NCBI GenBank assembly: GCA_026005035.1
Contig: BPKH01000002.1
Coordinates: forward strand, 406,778-470,777
Reading direction: 5' to 3'
DNA: 64,000 bases
DNA from: Porticoccaceae bacterium
GTDB taxonomy: Bacteria; Pseudomonadota; Gammaproteobacteria; Pseudomonadales; Porticoccaceae
Numbering within the stretch: position 1 is the first letter of the stretch; the number at the start of each line of letters is the position of its first letter. A program made the translations under genes and the position numbers. This document shows positions 17,891 to 26,238 of this stretch, piece after piece. The notes beneath the pieces are model-generated. The model did no database searches. It was given only the letters and a program-made list of their open reading frames with translations, and had not been told where the DNA came from.

Positions 17891-18511
17891 TCAGGCCTTC
17901 CCTTGCCGGGGGCGCTCCTCCCGGCCTCCCCCGGGCGCGCCCCCGGTAAGAGCGATGCGCAACGCCTCCTCCACCGATAGATCGAGGGGCTCGAGCCGCT
18001 CCGGATCGAGGTACACCGTGAAGCCCCCGATCTGGTAGCTCATGGGCAGGTAGACGCCCACCTTGGCCGGCCGGCCATCGCGGGCGGGAAAGAGGCGTGC
18101 GCCGGTCTCCCGGGCGGTGACCAGGCCGAGCAAGCGCACCCCAGGAGCCACTTCTGCCGCCACCACGGCGCCCCGCTGGGTCGAGCGTCCCGGTGCGAAC
18201 ATCCGCACCAGGTCGGAGAGCGCCCCGTGGATCGACTTGACCAGGGGGATGCGCTCGAGCAACCGGTCACCCAGCCGCACCAGGTAGCGCAGCCCGTAGG
18301 TGTCGACCGCAAGCCCCATCAGAAACAGGATGGGAAGGGACGCCGCCAAGCCGAGCCCCGGGAGATAGCGGTCGGGGCCGACGAGCCATTCCACCACGGG
18401 ACGCAGGGCGCGCTCCAGGGACGCGCCGATCCAGTAGAGCAGGTAGAGGGTCGCCACCACCGGCAGCAGGGCGGCGAGACCGGCGGTCACCCGGGCGGCG
18501 ATGCGCGACAT
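17891..18511 (-). CDS. DUF502 membrane protein
   Basis: A 206-residue protein with two N-terminal transmembrane segments (about 7-32 and 55-77) and a soluble C-terminal domain. Signatures are VDTYGLRYLVRLGDRLLERIPLVKSIHGALSDLVRMF and the C-terminal VGVYLPMSYQIGGFTVYLDPERLEPLDLSVEEAL, the typical DUF502 ending, followed by a short basic tail. It is the first gene of a tight DUF502-lutA-lutB-lutC unit. The family has no established biochemical function. Confidence 0.82.
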   Translation of the reverse strand: MSRIAARVTAGLAALLPVVATLYLLYWIGASLERALRPVVEWLVGPDRYLPGLGLAASLPILFLMGLAVDTYGLRYLVRLGDRLLERIPLVKSIHGALSDLVRMFAPGRSTQRGAVVAAEVAPGVRLLGLVTARETGARLFPARDGRPAKVGVYLPMSYQIGGFTVYLDPERLEPLDLSVEEALRIALTGGAPGGGREERPRQGKA

Positions 18512-18647
18512 GGCGTGTTCCTCGCGACTGTCGAAGGGGCTCTTCGTCGGCTTGCCGAGACCTTTCGTCGGCGATTTCGAGGGCGAGCGCTTGCCCGTGC
18601 CACACTCAGCATACCCCAATCCGTTTCGCGAGGGGTTGGATGGAGCC

Positions 18648-19688
18648 ATGAGCGGGAAGGGCCGGGTCATCCTGGTCGCCACCCACCGCCCCGGCGAGCG
18701 GGCACTCCTTGCGCGCCTGCTCCGGGGAGCGGTGCCGGGCGCCGAACTGCGCTTGGCGGAGGATCCCGTGGCCCTGGGGCGGTATCTGGCCGCGGGTGCG
18801 GTGGACGCGCTGTTGGCCGCCGCGGATCTGCCGTGGCGGGCCATTGCCCAGCTGGTGGCCGAGGTGCGCACCGCCAACCCCGAGGCGATCGTCGCCCTCT
18901 ACGACGACCGCGGCCCCGGCACCATCGCCCCTGAGGTGGCCGGCTGGGGGCTGGCCGCCTGGTTGACTCGGGCGCCGGAGGATCTCCTCCGGTTGGTCGA
19001 TCTCATCGCCGCCCGGTGCCGTGCGTCCCCGCCCGCCGCGCGGCTTCCCCTCGCGGCCGGATTGGCCCACGATCTGCGCGCCCCGCTCCACCTCCTGCGC
19101 CGCCAGCTCGAGGAGTTGGCCCGCGAACCCCTGGCCCCCGAGATTGCCGGCAAGGTCGCCGCCGCTCGCTCCAGCGGGCAGCGCCTGGCGGAGCGGTTCG
19201 AGGCGATCCTGGCCGAGGCGGCCCGGAGCGGGGTGAGTTCGGCCGCGGCCGCTCTCGCCGAACCCGTGGACCTCGGCGCCCTGGTTCAGGAGGTGGTGGA
19301 TCTCTTCGCGCCCCTGATCCGCGAGCGCGGCGCCACCGTGGAGGTGGCCGAGCTGCCGCGGGTGCGGGCGCCTCCCGAGACCCTGGCGCGGATCTTCCAG
19401 AATCTGCTCGACAACGCTCTCAAGGCCGCGGGCGATGCTCCCCTGCGCGTCTCCATCGAGGCCGTTGACGCCGGCGACCATTGGCTCTTTACTGTGGAAG
19501 ACAACGGCCGCGGGATGGATCCCGCACGACTCGAAGAGGCCTTGGCGGGCCGCGCCGGTCTGGGGCTCGCGCTGTGCCGGGATCTGGTCGCCCAGTTGGG
19601 AGGCACGCTGCGCGGCCGTTCCGCTCCGGGAGCGGGCACCGCGATCCTGTTCACCCTGCCCAAGGAGCCGGGCGCCGTCGGGGTCTGA
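18648..19688 (+). CDS. Sensor histidine kinase with degenerate N-terminal receiver-like domain
   Basis: A 346-residue cytosolic kinase without transmembrane segments. Residues 1-120 resemble a receiver domain, but the phosphoacceptor position is alanine (DALLAAADLPW against DLVLLDYHLPD in the partner). HisKA: GLAHDLRAPLHLLRR with the phospho-His. HATPase: N-box FQNLLDNALKAAG, G1 VEDNGRGMD, G2 GRAGLGLALCRDLV. The ATG at 18648 is preferred because the upstream in-frame stretch is antisense to the DUF502 promoter region. It is 14 bases before the response-regulator gene, hence a cognate pair. TTCGTCGGC occurs twice in the upstream gap. Confidence 0.82.
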   Translation: MSGKGRVILVATHRPGERALLARLLRGAVPGAELRLAEDPVALGRYLAAGAVDALLAAADLPWRAIAQLVAEVRTANPEAIVALYDDRGPGTIAPEVAGWGLAAWLTRAPEDLLRLVDLIAARCRASPPAARLPLAAGLAHDLRAPLHLLRRQLEELAREPLAPEIAGKVAAARSSGQRLAERFEAILAEAARSGVSSAAAALAEPVDLGALVQEVVDLFAPLIRERGATVEVAELPRVRAPPETLARIFQNLLDNALKAAGDAPLRVSIEAVDAGDHWLFTVEDNGRGMDPARLEEALAGRAGLGLALCRDLVAQLGGTLRGRSAPGAGTAILFTLPKEPGAVGV

Positions 19689-19702
19689 GGGGAGGGCGAA
19701 GG

Positions 19703-21799
19703 TTGGAAGAGATCCGCGTGCTCCTGGTGGAGGACGACGCAGCCGAAGCCGAGCTCCTCGGGCGCGATCTCCGCCGGATCCGCACCTTTTCCTGCCGTTG
19801 GGCCCACGTGGCCACCCTCGCCGAAGCCCTGCGCGCCCTGGAGAAAAGCTCCTGGGATCTGGTGCTGCTCGACTACCATCTGCCCGACTGCCGGGGGCTT
19901 GCGGGCCTCGACGCGGTGCTCAGGGCCGGCGGCGACGCCGCGGTGGTGGTGCTCACCCACCACGCAGAGGAGGAGACCGCCCTCGAAGCCCTGCGCCGCG
20001 GCGCCCAGGATTGGCTGCCCAAGGGGGAGTTGACCGCTTCCCTACTGGAACGCGCCATTCGCTACGCGCGGGAGCGGCAGAGGGTGCTCAGGGCCCTGGC
20101 CGCCAGCGAGGAGCGCTACGCCCTCGCCGTGGACGGAGCCAACGACGCCATCTGGGACTACGACGCGCTGCGCGACCGGATCCACATTTCCCGGCGACTC
20201 TACGAGCTCTTGGGACTGGCCGAGGGCGTCGACCAAGAGCGGCCCGCGTTCTGGTTCGCCCGCGTCCACCCCGACGACCGCCCGCGGGTGGCGCGCCTGG
20301 TGGAAGCGCTCCTGCTCGGCGCCCTGCCGCGGCTGGAGATGGAATACCGCTTGCGCGGGGCCGACGGCAGCTACCTGTGGGTGCTCTGTCGCGGTGTCGC
20401 GGTGTGCGACGAGAGCGGACGGGCGCGGCGGGCGGCGGGCTCCCTCACCGATCTGTCGGCGCGCAAGCAGCTAGAGGAGAAACTCCTCCACGACGCCTTC
20501 CACGACCCGCTCACCGGACTGCCGAACCGCCAACTCTTTCTCGACCGCACCCGGCAGGCCCTGGCCGCCGCCCGGCGGCGGGTCGAAGAGCGCTGCGCGG
20601 TGATCTTCGTCGATCTGGACCGCTTCAAGCAGATCAACGACAGCCTCGGCCACGCCGTGGGGGACGCTTTTTTGATCGCCGTCGCCGCACGCCTCGCGGA
20701 GACCCTGCGCGCCGGCGACACCCTGGCGCGCTTGGGGGGCGACGAGTTCGCCTTTTTGCTGCGCGGTTGTCGGGAAGGCGAGGACGCCCTGGCCTTCGCG
20801 CGGCGGATCCGGGAAAGTTTCGCCGCTCCCTTCGTCGCCCAGGGCGCCGAGCTCCATCTGGACGCGAGCCTCGGCATCGCCCTGGGGGGCGGTGAGGGCG
20901 AGAGCGCCGAAGATCTCCTCCGGCAGGCCGACATCGCCATGTACCGCGCCAAGCGGGGCGGACGGGGGATCGAGATGTTCGATCGCGACATGCACCTCAC
21001 CACCCGCCGGCGGCTGGAGCTGGACGCCCGCTTGCGGCGAGCCTTCGAAGCGGGGGAGTTCGTCCTCCACTACCAGCCGATTCTGACCACCGGGGAGAGC
21101 CGGCTGATCGGCCTGGAGGCTTTGCTGCGCTGGCAGGCGGCCGACGGAGAGGCGCGCGCGGCGGAGGCGTTCATCGCCGCGGCGGAGGAGACAGGGCTTC
21201 TGGTGCCCCTGGGGTGGTGGGTGCTGGACCGCGCCCTCCAGGAGTTCGCCGCCTTGTTGCCCAACCTGCCTCCCCCTTGCGCACCGCGGCTTGCGGTCAA
21301 CATTTCCGCCAAATGGTTCGCCGAGGAGCCCGACACCCTGGTGAATCGGCTGGGCGATCTGCTCGAACGGCACGCCGTGTCGCCGCACCGCCTCTGCCTG
21401 GAGGTCACCGAACACGCCGTCTTGGAGCAGGGGGCGCGGGTGCTCGACACGCTGGCGCGGTTGCGGCGGCTGGGAGTGGCCATCCACGTGGACGACTTCG
21501 GCACCGGCTACGCCTCCCTCTCCCAGCTGCGGAGTTTCCCCTTCGACGCCATCAAGATCGACCGCTCCTTCGTCGCCGAGCTGGAGGGCGGCGGGGAGAG
21601 CGCGGCCATCGTCTCTTCTCTGGTGACGCTGGGCACGGCCCTCGGCATGGAGGTAGTGGCGGAAGGGGTGGAGCGGGAGGGGCAGCTCGATGCGCTGCGC
21701 GCCCTCGGCTGTCCCCAGGTCCAGGGCTTTTTGTTTTCCCCGGCGGTGCCGGCGGCGCGCCTGCCCGCCCTGGCGCAGCGCCTCTCGGGGGCGGCCTGA
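19703..21799 (+). CDS. Response regulator with PAS, GGDEF and EAL domains
   Basis: A 698-residue cyclic-di-GMP enzyme. Receiver (about 3-120): LLVEDD, phosphoacceptor in VLLDYHLPD, Lys in LPKGEL. PAS (about 130-250): ANDAIWDYDAL to YLWVLCRGVAV. GGDEF: DPLTGLPNRQLFLD, LARLGGDEFAF with an intact RAGD I-site. EAL: HYQPI, GLEALLRW, EVTEHAVLEQ, DDFGTGYASLSQLR, IKIDRSFV, all catalytic residues present. Either or both activities could be live; phosphorylation by the kinase at 18648-19688 presumably sets the balance. The start is TTG at 19703 with a GGGGAGGG sequence upstream; no ATG fits. Confidence 0.87.
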   Translation: MEEIRVLLVEDDAAEAELLGRDLRRIRTFSCRWAHVATLAEALRALEKSSWDLVLLDYHLPDCRGLAGLDAVLRAGGDAAVVVLTHHAEEETALEALRRGAQDWLPKGELTASLLERAIRYARERQRVLRALAASEERYALAVDGANDAIWDYDALRDRIHISRRLYELLGLAEGVDQERPAFWFARVHPDDRPRVARLVEALLLGALPRLEMEYRLRGADGSYLWVLCRGVAVCDESGRARRAAGSLTDLSARKQLEEKLLHDAFHDPLTGLPNRQLFLDRTRQALAAARRRVEERCAVIFVDLDRFKQINDSLGHAVGDAFLIAVAARLAETLRAGDTLARLGGDEFAFLLRGCREGEDALAFARRIRESFAAPFVAQGAELHLDASLGIALGGGEGESAEDLLRQADIAMYRAKRGGRGIEMFDRDMHLTTRRRLELDARLRRAFEAGEFVLHYQPILTTGESRLIGLEALLRWQAADGEARAAEAFIAAAEETGLLVPLGWWVLDRALQEFAALLPNLPPPCAPRLAVNISAKWFAEEPDTLVNRLGDLLERHAVSPHRLCLEVTEHAVLEQGARVLDTLARLRRLGVAIHVDDFGTGYASLSQLRSFPFDAIKIDRSFVAELEGGGESAAIVSSLVTLGTALGMEVVAEGVEREGQLDALRALGCPQVQGFLFSPAVPAARLPALAQRLSGAA

Positions 21800-21803
21800 G
21801 GGG

Positions 21804-23402
21804 TCAAATCGCTTCCGGCAGGTGGGGCACAGCGGCCAAGAGGCGGCGGGTGTACTCGGCCCGAGGGGTGCTCCACACCTGCGCCGCCGGACCCTCTTCC
21901 ACCAGTTCGCCCCGGTACAGGACGGCGATCCGGTCGGCCAGATAGCGCACCACCCCCAGGTCGTGGGAGATGAACAGCAAGGTGAGGGCGCGGCGGGCCA
22001 CCAGGTCGAGGAGCAGTTCCAGGATCTGCGCCTGGATGGTCACGTCCAGGGCCGACACCGGTTCGTCGGCTACCACCAACTCCGGGCGGACCGCCAGGGC
22101 GCGGGCGATGGCGATCCGCTGGCGCTGCCCGCCGGAGAATTCGTGGGGGTACTTGCGCACCCAGCGGCGGGCCAGGCCCACGTCGTCCATGAGGGCGAGC
22201 ACCTCGCGGGCCACCGTCCTGCGGTCGGCCAGCCCGTGCAGGAGGAGCGGTTCGGCCAGGGCTTCGTACACCGTCATGCGGGGGTCTAGCGAGGCGTAGG
22301 GATCCTGGAAGATCATCTGCAGGCGGCGGCGGAAGGGGCGCATCCGCCGCGCATCGAGGCCCAGGATCTCGGTGCCGGCGAAGCGCACGCTGCCGGTGGC
22401 CGGCACCAGGTTGAGCACCGCCCGCCCCAGCGTGGACTTGCCGGAGCCGGATTCGCCCACCAGCCCGACGATTTCGCGGGATTTGACCTCCAGGGACACG
22501 CCCCGCAGGGCCTCCACCCAGCGCCGCCTGCCGGCGGTGCGATCCCGGTAGCGCACGCGCAGATCGGCGATGGCGAGGAGGGGCTCCGCCGGCGCGTCCG
22601 GGGGTGCGGGCGCCTTGGCGCTGCGCGGCACCGCGGCCAGCAGTTGGCGGGTGTAGGCGGCCCGGGGCCGGGCCAGCACCGCGCGCGTCGGTCCCTGTTC
22701 CTCCGTTCGCCCGTCGCGCATCACGAGAAGTCGGTCGGTGACCTCGGCGGCCACCGCCAGGTCGTGGGTGACGAAGATCAGCGCCACCCCGCGTCGGGCG
22801 CGCAGATCCCGGAGGAGGGCGAGGATCTGTGCCTGGACGGTGACGTCCAGGGCGGTTGTCGGCTCGTCGCAGATCAGCAGGTCGGGCTCCGCGATGAGGG
22901 CCATGGCGATCATCACCCGCTGCCGCATGCCGCCGGAGAACTGGTGGGGATAGGCGTGAAAGCGCCGTTCTGGCTCGGCGATGCCCACTTCGCCGAGGAG
23001 CTCGACGGCCCGCGCCCGGGCCGCCCGCCGGTCCATGCCACGGTGGTAGAGGAGGGGTTCGATCAGTTGTTCGCCGACGGTGAGAAAGGGGTTCAGCGAG
23101 GTCATCGGGTCCTGGAAGACCATGGCGATGCGATCGCCGCGCAGGGCGCGCAGGCGCCTTTGCGGCAGGGCGAGCAGGTCCTCGCCGCGAAAGCGGGCCG
23201 CGCCTCCCTCGATGCGCGCCGGCGGGCTCGGCAAAAGCCCGAGCAGGGAAAGGCACAACACCGACTTGCCGGAGCCGGATTCCCCCACGATTCCCAGGGA
23301 TTCGCCGGGCTCCAGGTGGAAGCTGACGCCGTCCACCGCCCTGACCACGCCCTGCCGGGTGTGAAAGGCGATGCACAAGTTTTCCACTTCCAGCAGGGCC
23401 AT
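21804..23402 (-). CDS. yejF: Peptide/nickel-type ABC transporter ATP-binding protein with two fused ATPases
   Basis: A 532-residue cytosolic ATPase combining the OppD- and OppF-type halves. N-terminal cassette: Walker [11 protein letters not shown], signature [15 protein letters not shown], Walker [14 protein letters not shown]-terminal cassette (about 275-525): [41 protein letters not shown], and the switch His in each. It energises the permeases encoded upstream (23728-25547), with a small opposite-strand gene in between. Convergent with the GGDEF-EAL gene, four bases away. Confidence 0.92.
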   Translation of the reverse strand: MALLEVENLCIAFHTRQGVVRAVDGVSFHLEPGESLGIVGESGSGKSVLCLSLLGLLPSPPARIEGGAARFRGEDLLALPQRRLRALRGDRIAMVFQDPMTSLNPFLTVGEQLIEPLLYHRGMDRRAARARAVELLGEVGIAEPERRFHAYPHQFSGGMRQRVMIAMALIAEPDLLICDEPTTALDVTVQAQILALLRDLRARRGVALIFVTHDLAVAAEVTDRLLVMRDGRTEEQGPTRAVLARPRAAYTRQLLAAVPRSAKAPAPPDAPAEPLLAIADLRVRYRDRTAGRRRWVEALRGVSLEVKSREIVGLVGESGSGKSTLGRAVLNLVPATGSVRFAGTEILGLDARRMRPFRRRLQMIFQDPYASLDPRMTVYEALAEPLLLHGLADRRTVAREVLALMDDVGLARRWVRKYPHEFSGGQRQRIAIARALAVRPELVVADEPVSALDVTIQAQILELLLDLVARRALTLLFISHDLGVVRYLADRIAVLYRGELVEEGPAAQVWSTPRAEYTRRLLAAVPHLPEAI

Positions 23403-23526
23403 GGACGGTTCCCCGATGTGCCGGGGCGAAGCTTAACCCGAGGCCGCTTGATGGCGAAACGGCGCGGCGCTATCCTCGCGCCCCCGGCGTCGGCCGGACC
23501 GCCCGTTGCCCAGTCGAGAGGGAGCG

Positions 23527-23718
23527 ATGAAAGTCGTCAAGAAAACCGCCGAGTACCGCATTCTCCAGCGCCGCGACGGCCGCTACGCCGTGCGCGACCG
23601 CAAGCGCCGGCCCATCAACGGTGAGGCCAAGGTGGAAATTCTTCGCGCCGAGGGGTTGATCTCGGCCCCCGCGCCGCGCCCGCAGGAAGAGGCCGCGGAG
23701 GCGTCGCCCGAGGCGTGA
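23527..23718 (+). CDS. Small conserved-looking hypothetical protein (63 aa)
   Basis: A 63-residue protein, very basic in its first half (MKVVKKTAEYRILQRRDGRYAVRD) and acidic at the tail. The pattern YRILQRRDGRYAVRDRKRRPINGEAKVEIL looks like a small single-domain fold; I believe similar short proteins occur in other proteobacteria but cannot name a family. GGAG precedes the ATG at 23527. It sits alone on the plus strand between the ATPase and permease genes of the peptide transporter. No TM or signal peptide. Confidence 0.6.
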   Translation: MKVVKKTAEYRILQRRDGRYAVRDRKRRPINGEAKVEILRAEGLISAPAPRPQEEAAEASPEA

Positions 23719-23727
23719 GGGTGCGCC

Positions 23728-24612
23728 TCAGTCTTTGGCGGAGCGGGGATCCAGGGCGTCGCGTAGACCATCGCCCAGAAAGTTGAGGGCGAACAGGGTC
23801 ACCGTCAAGGTCAGGCCGGGAAAGATCAAAAGCCAGGGATACTCCTCCATGGTCTCCACGCCGTGGTTGATGAGTAGCCCCCAGGAGCTGCGGGGTGGCT
23901 GTACCCCGAGACCGAGAAAGCTCAGGAACGCCTCGAGCAGCATCACGCTCGGGATGGTGAGGGTGGCGTAGACGATCACCGGCCCCAGGGTGTTGGGGAT
24001 CAGGTGGCGGCGGATGATCTGCCAGCGTGTGAGTCCCAGGGCCACCGCCGCCTCCACGAATTCTCGCCGGCGCAGGGCGAGCACCTGGGCGCGGACGATG
24101 CGCGCCATGGTGAGCCATTCCACGGCGCCGATGGCCAAGAACAAAAGCAGCATGCTGCGCCCGAAGACGACGGTGAGCAGGATGATGAAAATCATGAACG
24201 GCAGGGCGTAGAGGATGTCCACGAGGCGCATCATCACCGCGTCCACCCGCCCCCCGAAAAACCCGGCCACCGTCCCGTAGAGCACGCCGATGGTCAGGGC
24301 CACCGCGGTGGCCAGAAAGCCCACGGCCAGAGAAACTCGCCCTCCCCACATCACCCGCGTGAGGAGATCGCGGCCGAAGATGTCCGTTCCGAAGGGGTGC
24401 GCCCAGGAGGGCGGGGTGGCCCCCAAGGCCAAATTCTGCTCCTCGTAGCCGTAAGGGGCGATCCAGGGAGTGAGGATCGCCACCACCACCAGAAACGCCA
24501 GTACGGCGAGACTGGCGAGCGCCAGCCGGTTGCGGGCGAGGCGGCGCGCCGCATCGGCCCACAGGGAGGTGCCGCGCTCCGCTTCGGGGAGGGGGGGCGG
24601 CGGCAGCTTCAC
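23728..24612 (-). CDS. oppC: Peptide ABC transporter permease, OppC/DppC type
   Basis: A 294-residue inner-membrane permease with six transmembrane helices. The N-terminal PFGTDIFGRDLLTRVMWGGRVSLAVGF motif is typical of OppC. The EAA loop that contacts the ATPase is FVEAAVALGLTRWQIIRRHLIPNTLGP, followed by FLSFLGLGVQPPRSSWG. The GTG at 24612 overlaps the oppB stop as GTGA. It pairs with OppB; the likely substrate is di- or oligopeptides. Confidence 0.92.
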   Translation of the reverse strand: MKLPPPPLPEAERGTSLWADAARRLARNRLALASLAVLAFLVVVAILTPWIAPYGYEEQNLALGATPPSWAHPFGTDIFGRDLLTRVMWGGRVSLAVGFLATAVALTIGVLYGTVAGFFGGRVDAVMMRLVDILYALPFMIFIILLTVVFGRSMLLLFLAIGAVEWLTMARIVRAQVLALRRREFVEAAVALGLTRWQIIRRHLIPNTLGPVIVYATLTIPSVMLLEAFLSFLGLGVQPPRSSWGLLINHGVETMEEYPWLLIFPGLTLTVTLFALNFLGDGLRDALDPRSAKD

Positions 24613-25547
24613 CGGGAACTCTCCCCGAAGGCGTCGCGCAGCCGGGGATTGAGCCACACGGCCACCAGGTCGGAGAGGAGGTTGAAGGCGACGATGAGAG
24701 TGGCGTAGAAGATGGTGGTGCCCATGATCATGGTGTAGTCGCGGTTGAAGGCCGCCTGGACGAAGAAGCGCCCGAGACCGGGGATCTGGAAGATGGTCTC
24801 CACCACGAAGGAGCCGGTGAGCAGACCGGCAAAGGCGGGTCCCAAAAAGGCCACCACCGGGGCGAGGCCGCCCCGCAGGGCGTGCTTGGCGATCACCACC
24901 GCTTCGGGCAGTCCCTTGGCGCGAGCGGTGCGAATGTAGTCCTCGGAAAGCACCTCGAGCATGCCTCCGCGCGCCAGCCGCGCGATGTAGGCGGCATACC
25001 CTGCTCCAAGGGTCAGCGAGGGAAGGATCTTGTCGCCCGGCAGGTCCCCCCAGCCCGACACCGGCAACCACTCCAGCCAGATGCCGAACACCAGCACCAG
25101 AATCGGGCCGAGCAGGAAGGAGGGCACGCAGATGCCCACCATGGCCGCCGCCATGGGGAGGTGATCCTGCCAGCTGTTGGGGCGCAGGGCGGCCACCACC
25201 CCCGCCGCGACGCCGAGCCCCACCGCCACCAAGAGCGCCCAAAATCCCAGTTCCGCCGAGGCCGGTAAACCCGCGGCGATCAGCTCCTCGACACTGCGCC
25301 CGGGATAGCGGTAGGACGGCCCGAGCTCCCCCCGCAAGAGATCGCCCAGATAGGCCAGGTATTGCTCCCAGATCGGGCGGTCCAGGCGGTAGGTGGCCTC
25401 CAGCGCTCGCAGCACTTCCGGTGGGACCGCCCGTTCCGCGTCGAAGGGCCCGCCGGGTGCGAGCCGCACCAGAAAGAAGGTGGCGGTGACGACCAGCAAC
25501 AACACCGGCACCGCCTGCAACAGGCGGCTCAAGACGAACCGGATCAC
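24609..25547 (-). CDS. oppB: Peptide ABC transporter permease, OppB/DppB type
   Basis: A 312-residue permease with an N-terminal helix (LLQAVPVLLLVVTATFFLVRLAPGGPF) and five further helices. The EAA loop reads EDYIRTARAKGLPEAVVIAKHALRGGLAPV, followed by GSFVVETIFQIPGLGRFFVQAAFNRDYTMIMG, characteristic of DppB/OppB. The GTG start at 25547 is 40 bases downstream of the phosphatidyltransferase stop. It forms the channel with OppC. Confidence 0.92.
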   Translation of the reverse strand: MIRFVLSRLLQAVPVLLLVVTATFFLVRLAPGGPFDAERAVPPEVLRALEATYRLDRPIWEQYLAYLGDLLRGELGPSYRYPGRSVEELIAAGLPASAELGFWALLVAVGLGVAAGVVAALRPNSWQDHLPMAAAMVGICVPSFLLGPILVLVFGIWLEWLPVSGWGDLPGDKILPSLTLGAGYAAYIARLARGGMLEVLSEDYIRTARAKGLPEAVVIAKHALRGGLAPVVAFLGPAFAGLLTGSFVVETIFQIPGLGRFFVQAAFNRDYTMIMGTTIFYATLIVAFNLLSDLVAVWLNPRLRDAFGESSR

Positions 25548-25587
25548 CGCCGTCCCCCGCCGCGGGTGGCGCCTCGCTCCCCGCGCA

Positions 25588-26193
25588 TCACGGCCGCTTC
25601 GCCTCGGCGAGTGCGAACTCGACGATCACCGGAAGGCCGCGCGCGAGGCAGAGCACCACCGAGAGGATCGCCAGGGCGAGGCCCAGCTGGGCAAGGACCA
25701 CGGCGAGCATCTGCCAGGACTCGGGGAGCAGGGTTGCGGCGGGCAAGGAGAGGGTCAGGGTGCAGAAGGTGACCGCCTTGATCACCGCATACCCGGTGCG
25801 CATGAACTTGCCGGCCACCAGGAAGCGGGCCAGGGGCGAGCGCACAGCGGCGAAGGGGGCAGTGCCGGTAGCGCTCGTCTGCACGGCGCGGATGGCGTCG
25901 GTGAGGGTGCCCCGGGCGACGAATACCAGGGGAATCCAAACCGGGATGGCGCCCAAGTGGGCGAAGACGATCCACAGGGAGAGCTCCACGATCCGGTCGG
26001 CGGCGATGTCGAACACCGCGCCGAACAGGCTTTCCTCCCCGCGCCGGCGGGCCACGTACCCGTCCAGGGTGTCGGTGAGAAAGAGGGCGATCAGAACGAA
26101 GAAGGCGACCAATTGCGGGCCGGGCCCGGCGTAGAGGGCGAGGATCACCGCCACGAGCATGAGGAGTCGCGACAGGGTGATCAGATTCGCCAT
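25588..26193 (-). CDS. CDP-alcohol phosphatidyltransferase family membrane enzyme
   Basis: A 201-residue integral membrane enzyme carrying the complete active-site signature D-x2-DG-x2-AR-x8-G-x3-D-x3-D, from DTLDGYVARR to AVFDIAADR (about 46-70). Such enzymes swap CMP of CDP-diacylglycerol for an alcohol such as glycerol-3-phosphate. It is longer at the C-terminus than typical PgsA and may act on another alcohol. I prefer the ATG at 26193 (GGAG nine bases upstream) to an in-frame TTG at 26211. It lies inside the peptide transporter operon between oppA and oppB, an unusual position. Confidence 0.82.
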   Translation of the reverse strand: MANLITLSRLLMLVAVILALYAGPGPQLVAFFVLIALFLTDTLDGYVARRRGEESLFGAVFDIAADRIVELSLWIVFAHLGAIPVWIPLVFVARGTLTDAIRAVQTSATGTAPFAAVRSPLARFLVAGKFMRTGYAVIKAVTFCTLTLSLPAATLLPESWQMLAVVLAQLGLALAILSVVLCLARGLPVIVEFALAEAKRP

Positions 26194-26238
26194 CGACGGA
26201 AGCTCCAACAATACCCGGGGGTTGCCCTTCGGGCCATT

